Source: Paludibacteraceae bacterium (GTDB lineage: Bacteria > Bacteroidota > Bacteroidia > Bacteroidales > Paludibacteraceae). Taken from it: a DNA stretch of 64,000 nt. The translations under genes and the position numbers were made by a program. Where the stretch lies: positions 1 through 64,000 of the forward strand of contig JAFGVV010000034.1 in assembly GCA_016937795.1 (NCBI GenBank), in the 5' to 3' direction. Shown here in pieces: positions 35,825-44,178 of this stretch; the stretch's first letter is position 1; each line of letters starts with the position of its first letter. Below the pieces are notes generated by a model. It was given only the letters and a program-made list of their open reading frames with translations. It had not been told where the DNA came from and made no database searches.

Positions 35825-35865
35825 TATCAGGGCATGATTGCATGAAACAGCCTCATGCCCTGATA
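35825..35865 (-). terminator. Terminator-like hairpin between the binding-protein gene and GH81
   Basis: TATCAGGGCATGA (35825-35837) pairs perfectly over 13 bp with TCATGCCCTGATA (35853-35865). On the minus strand it follows the stop at 35876 by about ten bases and is followed by TTATTTTCC. The T tract is interrupted, so it may be a partial terminator or an mRNA-end stabiliser. Confidence 0.6.
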
Positions 35866-35875
35866 AATAAAAGAA

Positions 35876-37450
35876 TTATAGTTTTACAATTTTATGAGTA
35901 GAAACAAGTCCGTTTTTCATACTGATATTTACCAGATAGTTTCCTTTTGAAAGGTTACTCAAATCAATTGAGTTTAATGAACCTGTCTGAGATTTTACAG
36001 CCTGACCAACCAAATCGTAAACAATTACCTGATTTATTTCATCGTTCGATTCAATATTCAGGATATTCAATACAGTTGTAGGATATACCAAAGTTGATTT
36101 ATCAGCTTTAGTGTTGTTTAATGAGGTTGTGTTTGAGTGGAAATAGAGATTGTCCATATAAAAAGTACCAAAGCTATTGGTTGTCACAAATCCAACTTGT
36201 TTGACGTCAGTTTTTGCTGTCATTGCAAATGAACTCAGCGGAATACTGATGCTATTCCATTGAAGTGGTGTAAGAGTTCCGAGTGAAACCCACCCTGCAG
36301 ATTCGCCATTTGCAACAGTCACAAGTTTGAGTCCGATGTCCATTGCACTTGTTGGGAATACGTCAACATGAATCTGTGTCATATCGGTTACATTCAGCGG
36401 TGTGCCATTAAAAGTAGGACTACCACAATTGCCTCCAGCAGTAGTTTTCATTATTTTACCATTGTCACCTGTTGAAAAAGTACAGTCAGTAATAATCATA
36501 TCCCACCAGTTGTCAAAGGCAGTGACTGTTACTGCGGGCGAATATGTATCGCTGTAAATTGATTTTACAGATGTTGACGGTTTATTTGGAACAGGTGCAC
36601 TTGCAGGTATCAGAGAAGATTGAGTAACAGTAATGTTTTTGGTTGTACTACCACCTGTTACTGTTACTGTAGCTGACCTTGTGATGTACGCAGGGTTTTC
36701 CTGTGCTGTAAGAGTAATCGTTGCATTTCCGGTTCCGGCTGCACTGCTTGCTGTCAACCAGCTTTGGTTACTGGTCACAGTCCAACTACCCGATGTTGTG
36801 ATATCGAAGGTTTTTGTGCTGTTGGCCGGTTGATTGATAGTTAATGAATTAGCTGAAACTGTAAGAGCAGGAGCTACATCTGTCCAGAAGTACAGATTGT
36901 CAAGATAAATAGTTGTATATTTTGAAGAACTTCCTGCTGCGCCAAGTGTAAACCACTCATTCGACTGGAATTTAAATTGTATGGCATTGGTAAGCACTGC
37001 ACCTGTAAATTCAGACAGTGGAATGTCGAGTGAAGTCCATGTTCCGTTAGTTGCAACCGTTTTTGTTATTGTTTTTTCAGCTCCCCAGATTAATGTAACA
37101 GGGAAAGTAGCGGCATTTGCATCGTTTGTCCAGATATCAATATGTAAATACTTCATCGCTGAAATATCCTGAGTACTACCAAACTGGATACCCTGATAAT
37201 TCATATTTGCATATTTAATCACATTGTCCGAAGCTCCTACTGTAACGGCTTCGTAAGTAGTTGTCTGTCCCCAGTTTGGGAAATAATTTGTACCAGCTAC
37301 ATTTGTATAGGCATTGCTGAAAACCGATACAACTCTTGCTGCATCAACAGAAGGTGTTGGGGCCGATGTGGTTGGCTGAGCCGAAACCACCATGCTTCCT
37401 GCGAAAAGGAGGGCTGTGGCCATGGAAAGAATCTGAGTAATTTTTTTCAT
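35876..37450 (-). CDS. Secreted putative glucan-binding protein: two shared modules, BACON-like domain, T9SS tail
   Basis: 524 residues with a signal peptide (to about 25). Residues about 29-195 and about 290-435 are two copies of a beta-sandwich module that starts APTP/APVP, then VVSVFSNAY or VKSIYSDTY, and ends YLDNLYF or YMDNLYF; the same module occurs twice in the neighbour at 37517. Between them (about 198-283) is a BACON-like Ig domain (SWTVTSNQSWLTASS). The C-terminus (LVYPTTVLNILNIES to the final KIVKL) is a T9SS sorting domain. No catalytic residues are evident. Placement beside GH81 suggests beta-1,3-glucan binding at the surface; this is inference. Confidence 0.75.
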   Translation of the reverse strand: MKKITQILSMATALLFAGSMVVSAQPTTSAPTPSVDAARVVSVFSNAYTNVAGTNYFPNWGQTTTYEAVTVGASDNVIKYANMNYQGIQFGSTQDISAMKYLHIDIWTNDANAATFPVTLIWGAEKTITKTVATNGTWTSLDIPLSEFTGAVLTNAIQFKFQSNEWFTLGAAGSSSKYTTIYLDNLYFWTDVAPALTVSANSLTINQPANSTKTFDITTSGSWTVTSNQSWLTASSAAGTGNATITLTAQENPAYITRSATVTVTGGSTTKNITVTQSSLIPASAPVPNKPSTSVKSIYSDTYSPAVTVTAFDNWWDMIITDCTFSTGDNGKIMKTTAGGNCGSPTFNGTPLNVTDMTQIHVDVFPTSAMDIGLKLVTVANGESAGWVSLGTLTPLQWNSISIPLSSFAMTAKTDVKQVGFVTTNSFGTFYMDNLYFHSNTTSLNNTKADKSTLVYPTTVLNILNIESNDEINQVIVYDLVGQAVKSQTGSLNSIDLSNLSKGNYLVNISMKNGLVSTHKIVKL

Positions 37451-37471
37451 ACGCGTAATTGATTTTAAATT

Positions 37472-37507
37472 GTATCAGTCTGCTGTAAAACTACAGCAGA
37501 CTGATAC
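37472..37507. repeat. Intercistronic 16-bp perfect hairpin
   Basis: Bases 37472-37487 and 37492-37507 are perfect complements (GTATCAGTCTGCTGTA and its reverse complement) around a four-base loop. It sits between the two T9SS binding-protein genes (stop at 37517, next ATG at 37450). On the minus strand only a weak T stretch follows, so partial termination or mRNA processing is likelier than full termination. Confidence 0.65.
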
Positions 37508-37516
37508 GGTTGATTA

Positions 37517-39739
37517 TTATTGTTTTACAAACTTTTGAGTTGAAACCTGACCATTGGCCATTTTTACAGTTACAAAATAATTTCCGGCAGCTACCGAACT
37601 CATGTCAACCGATTTTTCAAATCCGTTTACCGAAACATTCATCACTGTTTGTCCCACCAAATTGCGAACAACTACTTCTTTAATGTCCGATTGAGCAGCG
37701 ATGGTGAGCATATCTTTTACAGGATTAGGGTATAAGCTGATTTTATTTCCTTTTTCTGTATCATTCAGACCAGTAGAAGTGTCATTGAAGAAATACAGAT
37801 TGTCCAGATAGAAAGTACCGTTCAAATCCCAGAATCCAACCTGAGCTACGCTTGCTAAGTTTGCTCCTGTCAGTTCAGAAAGAGTAATATCAATTGAATT
37901 CCACTGATTGGCTGTCAGTGCTATATTTGATTTCTTGAATTCTCCACCTCCGGTAATTCCCATTGTCATTGAAGCCAGGGTTTCAGGATAAATATCCACA
38001 TGCAGTTTGGTCATTCCGGTAATATTGATAGCTCCACCATTGAAATTATATCCAAAGCAACAAGCACTTGTGTTTTTCAAAGCAGCGTTGCCATTCAATG
38101 AAACAGTTGAGAATGTGTTAGCATACCAGTTTTGTAATTCGGCTGGAAGATTGGTGTAGGTATCACTGTATACCGAAACAACTTTTTCGGCACTTACAAG
38201 TGGAGTTGGTGCTGCAGGAATTGAGGCCAGAGTGGTTGCAGTAACTACAATCGGGCTGTTTGTTGCTGTATTTCCGGTAGCGTCTTTTGCTGTAATTGAG
38301 AACGAATATTCTGTTGAGCCATTCAATCCTGTTACAGTGTACGATTTTTCAACACCAGATAATCCGGATGTGCTTAACACAGTAGGATCTGAACCATAAG
38401 ATATTTCGTATACTACAGATCCTGAATTGTCGGTAGCATTCAGCAATAATTCCACATCAAAAGCAGTTACGTTGCCTTTTGTAGCAGTGAAACCTGTTGG
38501 TGCTTCACTATCCACGTCAGTCGACGAATCATACAAATAAATATTGTCGAAATAAACAGTTTTTCCACCTGTTCCTACAAGTTTCAATTGATATACGTCG
38601 GTCATTGTCAGACCCTGAGACGTGAAATCGGTCAGAGGAATATCGAAACTTTTCCATACGCCATGATCAGCTGAACCGAAATTGAGCGATTTGAATTTTT
38701 CAGGTTCGTTTCCTGTACCATTCCAGCAAATAGGGAATACATCCACTTTTGTTTCGGTTTCTGTCCACACATCAATATGCAGAAAGTCCATGCCGGTAGC
38801 TATAGGGAAAACATGTGTAAACTCAGTTCCCTGATAGTTGAAGTTGCTATATTTCAATACATTATCTACTCCCACCTGAATGATCGATTGTACTGTAGCC
38901 TGTCCCCAGCCCGGATTAAAGTTCGTGCCGGTCAGGCTTGTAAATGCATCGCTGAAAATGGAGATTACTTTACCTGATTGGTAAGTTGGAGGAGTCGGCG
39001 CTGAGGTTGTCAGTCCGGCAGTTGTAGTAGCGGTTACAATTTGTGGATTATTGGCAGCTGCATTTCCGGCCGCATCTTTAGCCTCAACGCTGAATGTATA
39101 TTCTGTTAAAGGGGCTAAGCCACTCACAATAATCGACTTTTGAGTAGCTGAAGTACCTGTGGCGTTTACAACTGTAGGACCAGCGCCGTAAGAAATTGAA
39201 TATTGTACCGATCCTGAATTGTCGGTAGCATTCAGTAATAGTTCGACACTTGTCGAAAGCACATTTCCTTTTGTGGCGGTAAAAGCTGTAGGAGCTTCTT
39301 CATCGGCTTCGCCTGAGCCGCATGTTGCTAAAAATGGAACTGTAAGACCATCGATCATCCAGCGACCACCCCATTCAGGATTACTCCATAGAATTTGTAA
39401 AGTTACATTTTCGGGGGCTGTTGCATAATTAATAGTAGCATTGTATTCAGGGAGAATTGATCCTTCATCGGTTCCAACAGTAACTGCAGCAGCACCTGAA
39501 GCGTTTACCTCTAGAAAGTCAATGGCTTTTCCTCCCTCTCTTGGTTCAACTTTCACACTGATGTTGTTGGCATCAATATTTGTGATAGTTAAAAGTATGT
39601 GTGAACTCACATCTCCAAAATTGGCATCGTTTAAATGACCCGAAGGAGTTTGACAATAAGCAGATGCCTGAGCATTTGCCACAGTTCCGGAAGTTGCTAT
39701 CGCAACCATTAGGAAAAATAAAAAAGTAATTTTCTTCAT
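37517..39739 (-). CDS. Secreted putative glucan-binding protein: FN3 and two shared modules, T9SS tail
   Basis: 740 residues with a signal peptide (to about 26). Order: an N-terminal beta domain (about 27-145), an FN3-like domain (about 150-238, with ATDNSGSVQYSISYG), a putative glucan-binding module (about 245-410, APTPP...KVISIFSDAF...YFDNIYLYD), a second FN3-like domain (about 415-505), a second module (about 510-660, APTPL...VVSVYSDTY...YLDNLYFFND) and a T9SS sorting domain (SLYPNPVKDMLTIAAQ to the final FVKQ). The two FN3-like domains are near duplicates. No catalytic motif is seen. It is the first gene of the minus-strand cluster, divergent from the LuxR-type sensor at 40036. Surface binding of beta-1,3-glucan is inferred. 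Confidence 0.75.
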   Translation of the reverse strand: MKKITFLFFLMVAIATSGTVANAQASAYCQTPSGHLNDANFGDVSSHILLTITNIDANNISVKVEPREGGKAIDFLEVNASGAAAVTVGTDEGSILPEYNATINYATAPENVTLQILWSNPEWGGRWMIDGLTVPFLATCGSGEADEEAPTAFTATKGNVLSTSVELLLNATDNSGSVQYSISYGAGPTVVNATGTSATQKSIIVSGLAPLTEYTFSVEAKDAAGNAAANNPQIVTATTTAGLTTSAPTPPTYQSGKVISIFSDAFTSLTGTNFNPGWGQATVQSIIQVGVDNVLKYSNFNYQGTEFTHVFPIATGMDFLHIDVWTETETKVDVFPICWNGTGNEPEKFKSLNFGSADHGVWKSFDIPLTDFTSQGLTMTDVYQLKLVGTGGKTVYFDNIYLYDSSTDVDSEAPTGFTATKGNVTAFDVELLLNATDNSGSVVYEISYGSDPTVLSTSGLSGVEKSYTVTGLNGSTEYSFSITAKDATGNTATNSPIVVTATTLASIPAAPTPLVSAEKVVSVYSDTYTNLPAELQNWYANTFSTVSLNGNAALKNTSACCFGYNFNGGAINITGMTKLHVDIYPETLASMTMGITGGGEFKKSNIALTANQWNSIDITLSELTGANLASVAQVGFWDLNGTFYLDNLYFFNDTSTGLNDTEKGNKISLYPNPVKDMLTIAAQSDIKEVVVRNLVGQTVMNVSVNGFEKSVDMSSVAAGNYFVTVKMANGQVSTQKFVKQ

Positions 39740-39799
39740 ACGATTTATATTTTAAATTTAAAGATTAAAAAATTCCGATTTTCGGGATTTTGAGTTTTT

Positions 39800-39807
39800 C
39801 AAAGGTA
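39800..39807 (-). promoter_or_regulatory. Probable -7 box for the 37517-39739 gene
   Basis: Minus strand TACCTTTG, about 61 bases before the ATG at 39739. No good -33 TTTG at the usual spacing. The 296-base divergent gap (39740-40035) also must hold the promoter of the sensor gene, for which I see no convincing box. Confidence 0.45.
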
Positions 39808-40035
39808 TTGCTTCCCGTTTTAAAGACCTAATAATTTCCCACACATTAATTCAAATAAAATGTTATTTCACTACGCAAAACCTCAGCAGTGTAATTTATA
39901 AATACATGTAATACAGCGATATAGGTATTTTCATGCTTTAAAACATATTTCAGTTAGGTCAACAGCTCATCATTTTATATTAATATTGAATGTGTTTTAG
40001 CAACGATGAGTTATAAAATGAGTAAATTTTGAATT

Positions 40036-42924
40036 ATGAAACGTAAGTTATTTGTGATGATTTGCGGGATAGTTCCCACAATGTTATTTGCCATACATCC
40101 AATGGTTCGGAATTTCACCCGAAAGGACTATAAATCGGGTACTCAAAACTGGGCCATCACACAGGACAATAATAATATTATGTACTTTGCCAATAACGAT
40201 GGAATGTTGATGTACGATGGGAAAAACTGGGAAACTACTCCTATCCGAAATGGCACGAATGTCCGATCGCTGGTTTTTGATGGAAAGAGTCGTTTTTATG
40301 CCTCCACTTTCAACGAATTTGGATATTACAAGCGAAGTGCTATTGGTTCGATGGAGTATTATTCGCTTTCGGAGGAGCTTGGCATTTCGGCTTTGGGGTC
40401 AAATGTATTATTCAATATCCATATCGATAGCGGACTTGTATATTTTCAGGGCGAAAAGACCATCTACAAATACGATGGAAAAAACGCTCAGGCGCTTTCG
40501 TTTGAATATATGATCGATGCCTCAGCAGTTTTACACAATATATTGTTTGTATCTTCGAAAGAGGCGGGATTGTTTATGCTCAACGGTTCGATGTTTGTGA
40601 GAGTGTCAGGGTCTGAAATATTGCTGAATAAGAAAGTTGTTTCGTTGCTGCCATTATCAAAAAACAAAGTACTGATAGTGACTGCTTTCGATGGGGTATA
40701 TTTGTACGATGGAGTCACCGTCGCTAATTTTGCAACGGGAATTGATGATTTTCTGAAATCGAATCAGGTATTTTGTGCTGCCACAAATGGCGATAAAGTG
40801 GTTTACGGAACCGTACAACGTGGTATTGCGATTCAGGACTTGAGGGATGAAAGTACAATGTTTGTAAACATATTCTCGGGATTGCAAAACAATACGGTTC
40901 TGAGCGTGGCATTTGATAATACGCAGAACCTGTGGCTCGGACTCGACAAAGGGATTGATTATGTGTTACTGAATAGTCCGGTGACCAATATCTTCGGAAA
41001 CAATAATCTATACGGAGCCGGTTATACTTCATTAATCAAAGGAAACAAAATATATTTTGGAACCAATCAGGGTTTATATTCAAGTAGTTATCCAATCGAT
41101 AATAATCCTATGCCCCTGCAAATTAATATGATAAGAGGCATGGAAGGTCAGGTTTGGAGCCTTAGTGAGATTGACAACACTCTGTTTTGTGGCGACGATC
41201 AGGGCGCATTTATTATTCATGCCGATAGGGTAGAACGTATTGAGGGCTTGCCCGGAACCTGGAATTTTAAAAACCTTAGTCAACATCCGGATATGATTTT
41301 GGGTTGTTCGTATCAGGGGCTTTTTATTTTAAAGAAAACAGAGGGTAAGTGGAAGTTTTCACATTTTCTCAAAGGTAGTTTTAAAGAATCCAGTCCGCTT
41401 TTCGAAGAAGATTCAGATGGGTCTATCTGGTTGAGTCATTGGCAAAAGGGTCTTTTTCGCCTGACTCTGAACGAAGCTAAGGATAGCATTACCAAGGTGG
41501 TGCTTTTCGACGAAAGCAAAGGTCTACCGGCAATTCGAAATAATACTATGTTCAAAGTGGCGGGTGAAATAGTTTTTTCGTCCGAACGTGGATTCTTTTC
41601 ATATAATAACAAACTCGATAAAATGGAGGAAAATACTAAATGGAATAGCCTTTTTGCCTCCGATCCGAGTTATATGCGTCTGCACGAGAGCCCTTCGGGA
41701 GATGTGTGGTGTGTGTCGGGGCGGTTTGTGGGTTTGGCCCGTAAAAAGGCAGATAATACATATGAAATGGACTCGCTTACTTATCGTATGTTACAACCTA
41801 AAATTCTGATAGGCTTCGAACATTTTAATTTCATTGAAAACGAAAAGCTACTGCTTGCCACCGAAGATGGGTTTAGCCGGATTTATACCGGACCTCTCAA
41901 AGAAATGAATCATACCTTTAGGGTTTTAATGACTTCGATTACGGCTCTGAATGATAAAGATGCGCTTCAGGAAAGAAAAATTGTGCTTTATAATTTCGAT
42001 CAGGACATAGAGTTGAAGGCAAATTTCAACAATGTCAGATTCGATTTTAATGCACCGGAATATCGCAATGAAGGATTAATTGAATACTCTTTTAAACTCG
42101 AAGGATACGATCAAAACTGGTCGGACTATTCTTTTAATTCGTTCAAAGAGTACAATCAGTTGCCACGGGGAAAGTATGTTTTCAAACTAAAAGCCCGCGA
42201 TATGCTCGATTTCAGAGAGGCTGTGATATTTTTAGATTTTGAGATTCTTCCGGCCTGGTACGAAACTCAGCTGGCTTTTGGCATTTATATCATTTGGGGA
42301 ATTGTAATTCTGATACTTTTGATTGTCTTTATCAATTATCGTTCGGGTAAAGGTGCTGCCGAGATGAAGAAAATTAAAGAAAAGGAAATGCAGGAGCAAA
42401 AGAAAATATTTGACGAAGAAACACAAGCCAAAAAACGCGAAATTAAAGAACTCAAAAATCAGCAATTGCAATATGAACTCAGGCATAAATCGCAGGAGCT
42501 TGCGAGTTCAACTATGAACCTGATTCGTAAAAACGAAATACTGCTCGAAATTGTGGAGACCATCAACAAAACTACGGAAGACATTCAACGAAACACGGAC
42601 CTTAAGGTGGTTGTTAAGCGGCTGGCTAATGTGGAACGAAACATACGCCAGAATATTCAGAATGACGATAACTGGAAAAAATTTGAAGAAAACTTTGATC
42701 TGGTATACGAGAATTATCTTCGTCGGCTTGGCGAATCGTACCCCGATCTGAATATTACCGACAAGAAAATATGTGCGTATATCAAAATGGGACTATCGTC
42801 GAAAGATATGGCCCCGCTGCTCAATATGTCGGTGCGCAGTATCGAAACCAATCGTTACCGTATTCGAAAAAAGCTTGATTTAGAAAGGGAAGTGAATTTG
42901 TCCGAATATCTGCAAAAGTTTTGA
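40036..42924 (+). CDS. Transmembrane sensor-regulator: beta-propeller, Y_Y_Y domain, coiled coil, LuxR-type HTH
   Basis: 962 residues. A signal or anchor segment (1-20) is followed by propeller-type repeats filling the periplasmic part (about 30-640), then a Y_Y_Y-like domain (about 650-735, YSFKLEGYDQNWSDYS). A transmembrane segment (about 745-768, WGIVILILLIVFI) leads to a charged coiled coil (about 775-835). The end (about 902-962) has a LuxR/GerE-like helix-turn-helix (LNITDKKICAYIKMGLSSKDMAPLLNMS split by SVRSIETNRYRIRKKL). There is no histidine kinase or receiver domain, so signal and DNA binding are in one chain. It is divergent from the beta-1,3-glucan cluster, which it probably controls; the ligand is presumably a laminari-oligosaccharide. 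Confidence 0.87.
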   Translation: MKRKLFVMICGIVPTMLFAIHPMVRNFTRKDYKSGTQNWAITQDNNNIMYFANNDGMLMYDGKNWETTPIRNGTNVRSLVFDGKSRFYASTFNEFGYYKRSAIGSMEYYSLSEELGISALGSNVLFNIHIDSGLVYFQGEKTIYKYDGKNAQALSFEYMIDASAVLHNILFVSSKEAGLFMLNGSMFVRVSGSEILLNKKVVSLLPLSKNKVLIVTAFDGVYLYDGVTVANFATGIDDFLKSNQVFCAATNGDKVVYGTVQRGIAIQDLRDESTMFVNIFSGLQNNTVLSVAFDNTQNLWLGLDKGIDYVLLNSPVTNIFGNNNLYGAGYTSLIKGNKIYFGTNQGLYSSSYPIDNNPMPLQINMIRGMEGQVWSLSEIDNTLFCGDDQGAFIIHADRVERIEGLPGTWNFKNLSQHPDMILGCSYQGLFILKKTEGKWKFSHFLKGSFKESSPLFEEDSDGSIWLSHWQKGLFRLTLNEAKDSITKVVLFDESKGLPAIRNNTMFKVAGEIVFSSERGFFSYNNKLDKMEENTKWNSLFASDPSYMRLHESPSGDVWCVSGRFVGLARKKADNTYEMDSLTYRMLQPKILIGFEHFNFIENEKLLLATEDGFSRIYTGPLKEMNHTFRVLMTSITALNDKDALQERKIVLYNFDQDIELKANFNNVRFDFNAPEYRNEGLIEYSFKLEGYDQNWSDYSFNSFKEYNQLPRGKYVFKLKARDMLDFREAVIFLDFEILPAWYETQLAFGIYIIWGIVILILLIVFINYRSGKGAAEMKKIKEKEMQEQKKIFDEETQAKKREIKELKNQQLQYELRHKSQELASSTMNLIRKNEILLEIVETINKTTEDIQRNTDLKVVVKRLANVERNIRQNIQNDDNWKKFEENFDLVYENYLRRLGESYPDLNITDKKICAYIKMGLSSKDMAPLLNMSVRSIETNRYRIRKKLDLEREVNLSEYLQKF

Positions 42925-42927
42925 AAA

Positions 42928-42963
42928 AGGGCTACGTCAAAATGTTCTTCTTGACACAGCCCT
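42928..42963 (-). terminator. Terminator between convergent sensor and GH43 genes
   Basis: Stem AGGGCT/AGCCCT with an inner GTCAA/TTGAC stem. On the minus strand the hairpin is followed by CTTTTTC, so it terminates the GH43 unit ending at 42995. It starts four bases past the sensor stop and could also serve the plus strand, though without a T tract there. Confidence 0.65.
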
Positions 42964-42994
42964 CACTGAAATAAGTTTGAATTGAATTTTCAGA

Positions 42995-44107
42995 TTAATG
43001 TTTTGTTGTTGGCCCTTCCACTATTAACAAGCCATTGTCATCGATCTTCATTTTGTCGATAAACACCACACGTTTTTTACCGGTATTGCTTGTTCGACCG
43101 TGATACACGCAATACATCCGGCCTTTTTCATCCTTCACCAGACTGTTATGTCCGGTGCCGGTTACAATGCCTCCTTTTTGTGTGTTTTTCTCCAGCACAG
43201 GATTGTTTTCAGCTTTTACAAATGGTCCCAAAGGGTGCTCGGCAGTAGCGTAACCCACAGCATAGTTTTCGCCTCCGTAGAAGTTGGCCGAATACATCAT
43301 GTAAATCTTATTGCCGTGTGTAAATGCATATGATCCTTCTGTCCAGCGACGATTCACTTCGGCCGATGTCACCGAACGACTTTCCCATTCAGTCTGTTTG
43401 TCATTCATCGATTTTGGAGGTTGAAGTAAGAGCTGTGGTTCTCCGATAATTCGGCTGAAATCGGCTGCAATTTCCACACCATAAATCCAACTCTCTTCAA
43501 TTTCTTCGAATAAATTGTTTGCTCTGGCCCAATCGGCAATTTCACTTTCCACTGGGTTTTTGTAACAGCAACGCGAATAGTATATATAGTATTTTCTGTT
43601 GTGTTTCATGATGTTGGCATCGATCACAGGATATCCGGGGTCGAATAGCGGTTTGTCCGAGAGATCTATAAATGGCCCTGTAGGTTTATCGGAGACAGCC
43701 ACGCCAATCCGAAAGTTTTCGAGTTCGTTGTTTGGGTTGTGACGCCAGTCGGCACTGAAAAACATATAAAATTTACCATTTTCCTCATAAACCTCGGGTG
43801 CCCAAAAGTTTTTGAGTGTCCACGAGCCTGTTTGATTTCCTTTATATACCTGACCTTCGTACTTCCAATCGTTCAAATTTGATGACGAATATGCGCCAAA
43901 ACCGGTAATATTCCCCGTTTCATCGGTTCCATACATATAATATTTACCATCGGATGCCCGCAATACATATGGATCGCCCATAGCCACGTTCAGGGGATTG
44001 CTGATTTTAATTTTCTCGGTGCAACCCGACAGTGTGACAAGAATGCTCACAGAATAGATAAGGGTCTTTAAAAACCCTTTTTTCCGGCACTTTTTTTCTT
44101 TTATCAT
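42995..44107 (-). CDS. GH43-family glycosidase lipoprotein
   Basis: 370 residues from the ATG at 44107. The in-frame ATG at 44140 lies inside the upstream terminator hairpin and is rejected. Lipobox TLSGC (Cys29). It is a five-bladed GH43 propeller with the three acidic residues Asp45 (MGDPYVL, base), Asp163 (VIDANI, modulator) and Glu257 (TEGSYAF, acid). It differs clearly from the two GH43 proteins at 46017 and 47132 and is probably another subfamily, for example an exo-acting arabinofuranosidase or related enzyme; the subfamily cannot be assigned by eye. It is the last gene of the arabinan-type PUL, behind an intervening terminator. Confidence 0.88.
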   Translation of the reverse strand: MIKEKKCRKKGFLKTLIYSVSILVTLSGCTEKIKISNPLNVAMGDPYVLRASDGKYYMYGTDETGNITGFGAYSSSNLNDWKYEGQVYKGNQTGSWTLKNFWAPEVYEENGKFYMFFSADWRHNPNNELENFRIGVAVSDKPTGPFIDLSDKPLFDPGYPVIDANIMKHNRKYYIYYSRCCYKNPVESEIADWARANNLFEEIEESWIYGVEIAADFSRIIGEPQLLLQPPKSMNDKQTEWESRSVTSAEVNRRWTEGSYAFTHGNKIYMMYSANFYGGENYAVGYATAEHPLGPFVKAENNPVLEKNTQKGGIVTGTGHNSLVKDEKGRMYCVYHGRTSNTGKKRVVFIDKMKIDDNGLLIVEGPTTKH

Positions 44108-44129
44108 ATTCTTTTTTTTTAAAAGGAAT

Positions 44130-44169
44130 AAAACAAGCATTTCAAAATCACTTCTGAAACGCCTGTTTT
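44130..44169 (-). terminator. Terminator-like hairpin between FG-GAP gene and GH43
   Basis: A 15-bp stem (44130-44144 with 44155-44169; two G-U pairs on the minus strand) about ten bases past the stop at 44179. The minus strand continues ATTCCTTTTAAAAAAA. It overlaps the alternative GH43 start at 44140, which supports the later start at 44107. Termination may be partial, leaving some read-through into GH43. Confidence 0.65.
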
Positions 44170-44178
44170 GAAGTTAAT

